Of a DNA stretch of 64,000 nucleotides, positions 55,547-64,000 are shown piece after piece; position 1 is the stretch's first letter, and the number at the start of each line of letters is the position of its first letter. This stretch comes from Adiantum capillus-veneris (lineage: Eukaryota > Streptophyta > Polypodiopsida > Polypodiales > Pteridaceae), in contig CM043950.1 in NCBI GenBank assembly GCA_014529385.2, positions 83,214,843 through 83,278,842 on the forward strand, written 5' to 3'. The position numbers and the translations under genes are program-made. The notes below the pieces were generated by a model that had not been told where the DNA came from, searched no databases, and worked only from the letters and a program-made list of their open reading frames with translations.

Positions 55547-56388
55547 ATTTGTACATATGTACATGACACCCGATGTAAAAATTGTGTGTGGGATTTATTT
55601 TTGTGGACTTTTTAGCTTGATTTAGCAAGCACATGTACATGCACTGCAAGTCGCTAGTCTAGTGACAGCTGTCGGGTTGTTGTAAGTACCGGTGAGTGAG
55701 TTTTTTGAAGGGAGACTTGTATATAACTTAAACTCATGTACAAACTTAAAAAAGTTCAAACAAAGTCCAGAATTTTTTAGGTTTGAGCTCGTTGTGCCTC
55801 CTTGATGGTTTCTGTTGCAGTTTTTGCCCCCGCCTTGCCTACTCTATGTGTAGTCGTGTTGGGAAAGCTCCCTGTTCGCATCAATTTTGCATGTTGCGGC
55901 ATGTAGATTCAAATTTTGTCATCTTCAGATTTCTCGCCAGTCATTTTTCAAGCCTTCTCTCAAGCTTTAAAGTGCCCCAATTGGAGTTGTGCTCTTCTGA
56001 TTATGACTAGTTCTCTACAGGGTTATGGCTATGGCAGCCTAGTGACAAATTGTTTGCAGGCAGATTGGAAGGGCATTTATCTAGGAATTGTGGAATTGAT
56101 GTTGAAGTTGTGGGTTTGTGATGTTCAATGGTGAAAGGGGAGGCCCTTGTCTTCACATGCATTGGTCGGCATGTGCTATAAATCCATGCTTTGGTAGGGT
56201 TTTGCTCCTATGTGACATAGTCTCTTGGGTGGGCGACGGCCAGTAAATTCCCAAGGGGACTACTCTTGTTGGACTTGTGGTGTTTCAAAGGGATTTTCCA
56301 AAGATTCTGGTGACGCTCTTGTAGTTTTATTTCAACGCTCTTGGGTGACATCGCTATAGAGGTGCTCCGGTTTGCTTGTTTCCCAACA
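55512..56388 (+). repeat. 3' LTR of the 53-56 kb element
   Basis: Starts TGTTGGATGC after a purine-rich 'aggctgagggg' stretch and ends TTTCCCAACA. Differences from the 5' LTR are mostly single-base changes with a few short indels. Confidence 0.9.
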
Positions 56389-56917
56389 ACGTAAGCATTT
56401 TATGGTAATCCGTAGCTTTTGGGATCACCGACTTGCGGCTTAATTTCATCATAAGTAGGAATTTAAGCTTCAAAACCATAAACTAATTATAGGAGGGGTA
56501 TTGGGGCACCATTGCTATGCATTTAGATGCATTCTGGGTAGAAAATGACTAGGTCAAAAACTCGCTGGTGTTAATAATCACGATTTTTACAGTTGACCTA
56601 AAGTGAGATCTGAGACCATAAGCATGTGTGCTTAGGTCTTATAAACATATCCTAGAAGTTTCATAACGTTTGGATGTCATTTGATGCTGTAACGATTGTG
56701 ATTTGTTTGCCGATGAGCGATTAACTTTTGATGATTTCTGTCATTTGAGTGTAGCTTGAGTTAGATGCGAATTGTTTGTTGTTTTCCACGAGATTGACAA
56801 CATCTTGTAGCCTCTATGCACTAGTCAATTCAACTTCGTCCCATGGATTGACAATTATATTTGTGGTTCTCGCTATGTCTGCAATAAGGTAGGAGTGAGG
56901 TTAGACACCCGTCCACA
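56389..56917 (+). repeat. Probable 5' LTR end of element 4
   Basis: At 56911-56917 'gtccaCA' is followed by TTTGGCACCACTGCCTGG, the form of a Gypsy primer site (compare the common TTTGGCGCC... in plant Gypsy elements). The LTR therefore ends at 56917; its start cannot be located and may have been removed by, or lie left of, the 53-56 kb element. Confidence 0.5.
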
Positions 56918-57394
56918 TTTGGCACCACTGCCTGGTATCGAAGAGACCTAAACTAGGAAAAAACACAAGCGTCTTGTGAAGCTATCCTTTAACTTCCTCT
57001 AGGATCACCTAGAGTCAAAACTTTCTTTTTAAAATCGCATAGCTTAAGATTGTCGTCTTTGCTGTGTAGAGGTAACTTGGAAGTAGGTTGTACTTGCTAA
57101 GTAGCTTGTAGGACTATAGGCTTGTAGGATCAGATTAGGATTTTGAGAATGATTGATGGATGAGACAAGTCTTAAGATCAAGGCTCAAAAAACCAAAAAA
57201 AACAAAAAAACGAGTGTTTGTGGACACTTTCCACAACCCCATTGCAGTAGAAATTTCAGGTCTATGGCTAGAAATAGCACCAGAAGACTGCCCACCATTG
57301 AATCCGACTGAAGAGTATGCTTTAAAAGTTGTATGAACCAGTGGGTAAGCTTAAGGACGTATTTGAGGTAAAATTTCAAGAGTTTGCAAAAACT

Positions 57395-58460
57395 TAGATT
57401 ATTTACTTTTTCTTGACATTTTAAGCCAAATTAACTTTTAACTTGAGTGAGAGGCTTAAAGTAGTGCATAAAAACATTGTCCACTGAAAAAGTTGAAAAA
57501 AGTGCTCATTTTAGGCCTAAAGTAAATAATCACAATTACTTACTTTTAGCTTAAAAGTGACCAAGGTTGATACCAGGGACTCTATGCATGTGTACAAACA
57601 TCTTTTGTAAAGGCCCATAGAATTTGGATCACCAAACTGACCAAAACAGTGGTAAAAACTAAAATCTGTACTGATTGTCGAGAACTTGAGTGTAAATTGG
57701 GAAAATTTTGTTCAAACTCAGTGAAAATTGACTCAAAGGCTTATATTGATGTGATAAACAAGTGTACATGCTCAATTGACCAAAAAGATGTAAAAATTTA
57801 CCAAAAGTAAATAATTGCAATTATTAATTTTTTTCACATTTTTTAACTCTTTTGACCAACCTAGCATATTACCACTAGTTTTAACATGTTATATTAAGCC
57901 CACAAACCAAATTTGGTAAGAATCGGATCATTGGAGTGAAAATTGTGGCCAAATTTGCAAAGTCAGTGTGCAGAGACAAAACTGTTAACCATTTGAACAA
58001 GAATTATCCAAACTTGATGCAACTTGGCTAGGGAGCTTAAGTTGAGCTGCTTAACCAATCTGTGTCAAGATTGTGCCAAAACATGACATAAAAGTAGCAG
58101 GAGTAAATAATCGCGATTATTTATATTTACTACAAAATTGGATATTTTTGCACACTTGAATATACCACAAGGTCAAACATATCAGGTAGACCAAACAAAT
58201 AAAATTTGGTGAAATTTGGATCACAAAGGTAAGACTTAAGCCAGATTCTTGAAAACTGAGTCTGCGGACACAAAACAGTTGATAACTTGAACAAATTTTG
58301 TTCAAACTTAGTGAAACTTGTCGAGAGACCTTAACAAGTTGAGTACTTGGCAAAACAAGCCAAAAAGGATAGAAATTTGAGAAAAGTAAATAATCACAAT
58401 TATTTACTTCTGATAGACAGAGACACCATTTTGGATGTTTGAGTTTGTACAATGTTAGAC
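57395..58460 (+). repeat. ~285-base leader repeats with AGTAAATAAT palindromes
   Basis: A near-perfect palindrome of the form agtaaataatyryrattatttact lies at 57521-57547, 57804-57828, 58102-58125 and 58384-58410, with a half copy near 57400. Between boxes the phrases 'tttgttcaaac..agtgaaa.ttg' and 'ttgaccaaa' recur. The spacing is 281-299 bases, so this is a diverged tandem repeat in the untranslated leader of element 4. Confidence 0.82.
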
Positions 58461-58822
58461 CAACATAATACTAGGCCATCGGGAAATTTTGGGTTTAATC
58501 GGATCCAAACTAGTATATGTTCATTCAGTTTCCAGATTGCAGAGATTAGTTCTTTGGCTGTTTGCAAAAGTAGAATTTGAAAGTCTCAATTGCTGACTCA
58601 CTTAGATCAAATTGAAGTGATACACATAGACCAGTCACAATAGTTAGTAAAAATTGTACAGTCTTTGTGAAAGAATAGCTAACTTGATTAAAACCGATAC
58701 AAGAATAAGGTTGAATACAAGGAATTGAAATCTTGACAAAAGTTGCAATCAAGTCAAGTGGAAGAAGCTAATACCAAGTCAATCCGACGGTAAGTACTCT
58801 ATCCAGGGCTTCACAAGTCTAT

Positions 58823-59473
58823 ATGAACCTTACATCTGGTCATATACTAGCAAATAAAATCATATTTGGAGAGACCGCTAGTAGAGTATCCACCGAAGAG
58901 AGTGTGAATCAAGGAGATCACTTGGACACTATCTTTGAAGAAGTCTCAGACACTTTTTCAAAATTGACATCTGAAATGTATTCCTATTTGAATCATTCAG
59001 AAACCGGAACGACAGTGCTTTATAAGCACATACTCACCTTTTATAAGACTAATCGCCATGGAGCTCAGGTTTACCTGGATCCTAATGAAGAGTATGCTAT
59101 TCACATTGATGACCATGACATAGAGTTTGAAGAGGAAATCAGGGCGAACAAACAAGGAAAAATGTTTATGAATAAAAACGTAACTCAGTATTTACAAGTT
59201 GAAAACTGTGACGTGATAGATAAATGGGGGTTAGTAAATACCATAATTCCAGATATGGCAGCAAAAGAAGGACCACCAACTTTAGAATTCAAGAGATACG
59301 ATGAAGTTGATTTGAAGCCTTTGAAATGGCTTAGTATGGATAATCCTAGGATCGGAGTCTACTGTTGGGAGGATAGAAACGTCAAAGATCTTCTATGGAC
59401 TTCTCATGCCAAATCAGGACAGTTAACACCCATGAAGATCATCTATATCTTAAAAATCAAAGACAAGTGTTGA
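58823..59473 (+). CDS. gag: Gag N-terminal region ORF, element 4
   Basis: A 216-residue frame from ATG at 58823 to TGA at 59471. It is acidic, with FEEEIRANKQGKMF and VDLKPLKWLSMDN, and precedes the capsid fragments of the same element. I do not recognise a defined domain; position and order make it the N-terminal part of this element's Gag polyprotein, now cut off by stops. Another start cannot be excluded, since the leader ends just upstream. Confidence 0.55.
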   Translation: MNLTSGHILANKIIFGETASRVSTEESVNQGDHLDTIFEEVSDTFSKLTSEMYSYLNHSETGTTVLYKHILTFYKTNRHGAQVYLDPNEEYAIHIDDHDIEFEEEIRANKQGKMFMNKNVTQYLQVENCDVIDKWGLVNTIIPDMAAKEGPPTLEFKRYDEVDLKPLKWLSMDNPRIGVYCWEDRNVKDLLWTSHAKSGQLTPMKIIYILKIKDKC

Positions 59474-60044
59474 ACAGATCTATCAACCTACCTATTTAGG
59501 GATTGTTATATCAATAACTTTGTTATTATGAGTCCTGAGGAGGTGGAACAAACCAAATACCAAGGATACTCCATAAGGGATTGGATATTGTGCCAAGGAC
59601 CAGAAACTACTCCAAGAGATGAACTCCACGAGAGATTTTTTTGAGATTAATGTTAAAAAACCAAAAACTACGTCATCAGAAAGAAAACTGGGTGATACTA
59701 AAGCCAGTCCAGGGATACATGAGTCACTATTTCCAACAGACTGGTTTGAAGGACTCAAAACAAGACCAACTGCCAAGAGACCGGGAGTTGAACCAAATAG
59801 ACATGTCAGACCAGCTGATTTTCAAAAATGGGCCGGGTCAGAAAATATAGTGGATGTGGGGATCCATAGGACCACTTAGCAAGATTTAAATAAGTGCTAA
59901 GATTTGAACGCATATTTGACTTCCATACTCAATTCGAGGGATTTGGAATGACATTAGAAGGAAAAGCACTAACAAAACATTCCACCAAGGTCAATCATGG
60001 ACTTAAATACATAAGCTCAAGGATTTGTAGTTGCATGTGCCAAA

Positions 60045-60467
60045 ATGGAGATCAAACATAATACGGTAACTCAAATCTATAGCTTCAAACAGAAACAAGG
60101 CGAGTCTGTTAGGGATTGTGCAACTAGAATTAAACAATACATTACAAGATGCCCAGAACTAGAGATACATGTAGAAGAAAGATTAGTATCATTGTGTCTA
60201 GAGGGACTGCTAAACAAAGAATTTCATGTTGTACTGTATAGCAAGAAGCATATGACCCTAGAAGAATGTGTTTCAGATGCTATTGACTTAGGAGACAATT
60301 GTGATATTTTTAATGAAGAAGATGTCCCTAAGGATAACCAAAGTGAGAAAACAGCATCCACCAAACTAGCACAAGTGGGAACGGCTACTACAGCACCGCT
60401 TACAGCCATAGAAGACATGCTCAAAAGGATGAATGACATGGTGAATAATAACAAAAAGAACCTATGA
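60045..60467 (+). pseudogene. gag: Gag capsid fragment, element 4
   Basis: Reads SFKQKQGESVRDCATRIKQYI and LVSLCLEGLLNKEF followed by MTLEECVSDAIDLGDN, a typical retrotransposon Gag C-terminal capsid pattern. It is separated from the upstream region by several stops at 59500-60030. The continuing frame 60464-60646 contains a degraded linker (GQPMYRY). Confidence 0.75.
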
Positions 60468-60734
60468 GGGGACCAGGGCAAGGGATACCTCAACAGGGAC
60501 AACAAGCTAGGCCACAGAATTGGTGTGCAATCAAGGGTAAATGGACCAACCATGAGACCAATGAGTGCTATTACCGATCAAAGTATAATGGGAATGTTCA
60601 ATACGTGCCTATGAGGCCACAAGGACAACCCATGTACAGATATTAGCCTAATATGGCCCCCGCTCAAAGACCACCAATGGGTATGGAAAGACCTCAACCC
60701 ATGTTGGGTCAACAACCTCCATATCTTCGACATA

Positions 60735-61217
60735 ATGCAATCTTGTAAAGTACATGCATTCAGAGGGAGTCATTATGAACAAGCACTAGTTCCTGCTACA
60801 CCCTATACTGAGCCTAGTCCATCTACAATAATGGTAGAAGGAGATTGGTATGATTCACATGCACCACCAATGGAAGAACCTGTGACTTATACTACACCAG
60901 AGCTTGCACCGATGTCTTGTGTAGCTAATCAAGGTGTTAGACCTCCGATGGTAGGACCCATGATTAAGCCAAGAACTGGGAACTGTCATAACTATGGTGC
61001 AGATGATCACTGGAAAAATGAATGCCCAGAGCTTGACAGGAACATTGGGCCAGTTGAAGCTTTTTGTATACAATGTTGCAAAAAGGGAGGACATTTCCCC
61101 AAGGATTGTCCAAAAAATCCTTTAAACAAGGGTAAAACAGTAGTGAATGTAGTCCAAGTGATACCTAGTAGCTCATCTGAGAGTGAACCTATTGTTCCGA
61201 TCAAGGTAATACCATAG
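60735..61217 (+). pseudogene. gag: Nucleocapsid with two CCHC-type knuckles, element 4
   Basis: The first knuckle reads CHNYGADDHWKNEC: the second Cys is Tyr, so it should not bind zinc. The second reads CIQCCKKGGHFPKDC, with Cys-His spacing one longer than usual unless the neighbouring Cys is used. The order N-terminal linker, two knuckles, Ser/Glu-rich tail fits the nucleocapsid of this lineage. Confidence 0.75.
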
Positions 61218-61315
61218 CCCAGGCTAAGAAAAAGAAACATAACTCCTCTGATGATTCAGATAATACTAAAATTTTCTCTCAAAAGACTAAGAGAAGGAGA
61301 AGCAAAAAGTATGAG

Positions 61316-62141
61316 ATGAGAAAACAAAAACAAAGGGCTGAAATCGAGGAGAAAGCAAAGAAACTACTACAAGAAAAAGTGAAAGAAACTGGAAGTGAAA
61401 TCACGGAAACCTCTGTGAAATCTGGAGGATCAATTTTGGTAGACAAAATTTTTGAGCCAATCAATGCAGCCTTGGAAGCTTACCAAGTGGTACTTAAACT
61501 AGGCCAAAACATCGAAAACAAATGGAAAAACTATCCTTCTCCAGATATGGAAGCAGCTAGGCTTGAAGCTTATCAAAAACAAAACTCAAGAGATGCTGCA
61601 AAAACAAAAACCCAAGCTCGAGACTATGGAAAAACCAGAGGTGCTTGTGGTAGGAACTAGTAAAGAGAAATCCAAAGTGGTGGTAGAACCCCACCTTGAA
61701 ACTAAAGAGCCAAAACTCATAGTGCCTGACAGTGAAGATGCCTTAGATGGAATTCCGTTCGTAGAAGAAGACTGGCCAGGACACTTATGGGAAAAAGTTA
61801 GAGATAGAAATGATGGGAGCCTAACTCTGAGGTCGGCTCCTATAAAGAAAGTCTGGTTAGACAATCTATCTCCTGATATGGGCATCGATGTACAATCCTT
61901 GTATGGGGATTGCGGATCTGAAGCTTTAGGAATGTCTAAACCAATGACTCTGAAAACACTACCCTCTTACTTGGGAGATAACGAAGATGAATCCATAGTG
62001 TGTAAAACCACTCATGTAAAAAGATCAAAACAGACCCTAGAGGTAGACAACATCCATTCAATCATGTCTACAACCATTCAATGCACTCCTACTTTAGGAG
62101 AACGGTTAAAAATTAGACCATATCTATGGAATGATCTATAG
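61316..62141 (+). pseudogene. Long linker between nucleocapsid and protease, element 4
   Basis: 61316-61660 is highly charged and helical (EEKAKKLLQEKVKE) and passes by a frame change near 61570-61650 into 61563-62141 (IPFVEEDWPGHLWEKVRDR, LSPDMGIDVQSLYGD). No enzymatic motif is seen. The amino-acid composition suggests a structural linker of the Gag-Pol polyprotein. Confidence 0.55.
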
Positions 62142-62247
62142 AAAACTCTAGAGAAGGTGGGGATAACAGGGCTAATAGTGAAAATTTTGGAAAAGTTGAA
62201 ACACAAAATGGATAACAAAGAGATTCGATCTATTCCAATGAACAAAG

Positions 62248-62463
62248 TTGAAGAATACTACGAAGGGGAAGAAGGAAACACAGGAAGAAGGAAACACAAC
62301 CCTTCTAGTGAAATATAATGATATAGAAACCATGGCAATAATGTATAGTGGGGCAGGCATAGCCATAGCGATGAAAGCAGTATGGGAATCATGGGGAACA
62401 CCAGCCATTAGACAAACTCGAATGAAATTGCACTTGGTTGATGGACACATCAAAAAACCTTAG
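62248..62463 (+). pseudogene. Protease fragment with missing catalytic Asp, element 4
   Basis: The frame reads IMYSGAGIAIAMKAVWESWG and then RMKLHLVDGHIKKP. The position and the S-G-A-G following it match the retropepsin active site D-S-G-A; here the Asp codon is TAT (Tyr). The downstream LVDGH block is the usual second part of a short retropepsin. The change would abolish activity. Confidence 0.7.
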
Positions 62464-62718
62464 GACTGCTTAAAAAAGTGATAGTTAGTACTTGTGGAAT
62501 TGATTATCAACACACTTTTGCAATAGTAGACTTTGGAAAGAAACTCAATTATGAAAACATCTTGTGAAGACTTTCATGCGACAAGGACAACTTATCCAGG
62601 ATTGGGGAAACAATTACCTATACTTGAAGCAAGTGGTATCAATAACAAGGGTTAATCTAAAAGATCACACTTATAGAGATGTCATGAAAACGCCCATACA
62701 AGAATTTGACTAACTTCT

Positions 62719-63069
62719 TTGACTGAAACTAAGCTTCCATCTTGGTTGAACAAAGAAACACCTATTTGGATGTGCGGAGTCTCAGAAAATGGGAGCTTAA
62801 AACGAGAAGAATGTATCTTAGAAAGGGATTTCACAAATGAATCCTATGTACCTGAACTCTTTCCAGATCATCTGTTTGAGCCATTTGAGTGGACTCAAAT
62901 TTTAGCTACATTGGATGTATGTGTAAATACGTTTATGCCTACTCAATTTTGCAATGAGGACGGCTATGACATAATTACCATACAAATGATCTCAGCCCTT
63001 CACATTGAAGATGAAATTCAAGAATCCAAGGACTTAATAAAGACAAGTCTTTTTAGACCTCTCCTATGA
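62719..63069 (+). pseudogene. Unrecognised frame between protease and RT, element 4
   Basis: Reads ETKLPSWLNKETPIWMCGVSENGSLKREECI and FEPFEWTQILATLDVCVNTF. It is coherent but matches no domain I know. It lies inside pol between the protease and RT, where this lineage seems to have a long spacer. Confidence 0.5.
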
Positions 63070-63432
63070 TGCAACAGACGAGTTAGAAGAACATTCAGCT
63101 ACCTCGGATGATTAGGGGTTAGAAAAAGAACATGTGAGAGCTAAACTACTCATGAAAGGAGGGGAGGAAAAGTTTTTTGACTTTCCAAACCAGAAACCAA
63201 GAAGACAGAAATGGTATAAAAGAAAAAGAGACACATGAAACTTGAAAGCTAGACCTATGCCATCAGTCTCTAGTAGAACACATTTTCTAATGCAGATAGA
63301 TGCACACGATTGTATCAAATACAAAATCACTAGTAGATATCCTTTAAATGAAAATCAATAAATATAAAAAACATTGAGAAAAATGAGAAAGAAAACTCAA
63401 GCAAAGCCTAATACCAGGGCAAGAGTTCAACC

Positions 63433-64000
63433 ATGACACGAGTTGAATGGAGAAAGAAGTATCTAGAGTTAAAGAAAGCTCTAAAGGAGATATATACAAT
63501 AGAAATGGAAACCACTGAGGAGGAAGGTAAAGATGTAATGAGTGTTACATCCCATTTCAAGAAATATACATATACTCTCCAAGACCGAAAGATCATAGCT
63601 GAACAACATGTCAGGGAACTACAAAAACAGGGCGAGTTCTACAAAGGACTTGAAAATGCAAAAAAGATAGATCTGGCCGAACCAGGAGAAGAAGCTAGAC
63701 CTGCCTACATTGCAAACAACCTGATGGTACATTGCAAATGACCTGATGGAAGAAGAAGAAGAAATTTTGTTAAGCTTACTAAAGGAATACCGGGATATCT
63801 TTGATTGGTCTTATAAGGATCTCAAGGGTGTTGATTCAAAAATCTTTCAACATACCATACCTATGAGAGATGATGCAAAACCAAGCAGACAAAGGCCATA
63901 CACTTTAATGAGACATTTGCCAAGAAGATCAAATAAGAGATACAAAAGCCAAAGGAGACCGAATTCGTTTATGAAATTGAACACACAGATTGGGTGTCTC
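63433..64000 (+). pseudogene. pol: Pol spacer and start of reverse transcriptase, element 4 (truncated by window)
   Basis: 63433-63741 is a charged helical spacer (KKYLELKKALKEIY) ending with EPGEEARPAYIANNL. From 63746 another frame reads LLSLLKEYRDIFDWSYKDLKGVD and HTIPMRDDAKPSRQRPY, the conserved N-terminal region of Ty3/Gypsy RT, followed after a frame change by TFAKKIK, a TAA, and YEIEHTDWVS at the edge. The RT palm lies outside the window. Confidence 0.88.

Larger units (their letters stand above)
52940..56388 (+). mobile_element. Second gag-only LTR retrotransposon with both LTRs (TR-GAG-like)
   Basis: LTRs of 868 and 877 bases (52940-53807 and 55512-56388) enclose a 1.7 kb interior with a primer site, a Gag frame and a gag-linked acidic/hydrophobic extension, then a purine-rich tract directly before the 3' LTR. 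LTR ends are TGTTGG and CCAACA (5' copy CCAATA). No protease, RT, RNase H or integrase is present, and the interior is too short to have held them. LTRs are very similar by eye, so this insertion is younger than the one at 35-43 kb. The 5 bases outside the two ends (gatat / acgta) do not match. Confidence 0.88.
56918..64000 (+). mobile_element. Ty3/Gypsy element 4, 5' half to RT start (degraded, cut by window edge)
   Basis: After the primer site come a ~1.9 kb repetitive leader, Gag-related frames, two CCHC-type knuckles, a long linker, a protease and the N-terminal part of RT, all on the plus strand. Every frame is broken repeatedly. The sequence family differs from elements 1-3 (different capsid, two knuckles, long linkers). 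The rest of pol and the 3' LTR lie right of the window. Confidence 0.9.

Overview
This window is intergenic DNA from a large-genome land plant. Degraded Ty3/Gypsy LTR retrotransposons occupy most of it. There is also a CACTA-type DNA transposon relic, several inverted-repeat elements, unusually many long dinucleotide microsatellites, and one clearly intact host-type gene with an intron. There is no operon-like packing, the introns are GT-AG, and the Gypsy elements belong to plant lineages (one has the Tat-type extra RNase H). A fern or other early-diverging vascular plant is plausible from the character of the elements, but I cannot prove the species from sequence alone.

Layout. 1-6791: 3' part of a Tat-like Gypsy element with broken gag, protease, RT, two RNase H domains and integrase, then a 1.58 kb 3' LTR. 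6792-9850: a ~175-bp satellite array split by a 2.0 kb solo LTR (7530-9535). 10490-13490: a second dead Gypsy pol, split by a CACTA relic (DUF4218/DUF4216-like pieces). 16431-18630 (minus): a two-exon PLP-dependent decarboxylase, the best intact gene. 19935-20445: a long foldback. 20990-22930: a dead multi-exon transposase-like gene. 23490-24981 (minus): a dead FCP1/NIF-type HAD phosphatase-like gene. 25237-26558: a TIR element with TA duplication. 28010-28990: a CACCTA-rich tandem repeat beside an unrecognised two-exon frame (29037-30106, minus). 30110-35018: nothing recognisable. 35019-43318 (minus): an LTR element with both LTRs that carries gag but no recognisable pol. 43455-43812: a foldback with a 4-base loop. 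45096-45224: an miRNA-precursor-like hairpin. 46340-52170: (TC)n-rich composite tandem repeats, and a 56-codon ORF (47073-47243, minus). 52940-56388: a second gag-only LTR element with both LTRs. 56917-64000: the 5' half of a third Gypsy family with palindrome-bearing leader repeats, gag, a protease with its catalytic Asp replaced, and the start of RT at the right edge.

How the parts relate. Autonomous-type elements (left and right ends) and gag-only elements (35-43 kb, 53-56 kb) lie side by side. The gag-only elements kept cis signals (LTRs, TGG-type primer site, polypurine tract) and lost or never had the enzymes, so they would need them in trans. Nonsense codons and frameshifts occur in every element, and at least one nonsense codon is a CGA-to-TGA change typical of methylated, silenced copies. 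The decarboxylase is the only multi-exon frame without a visible break.
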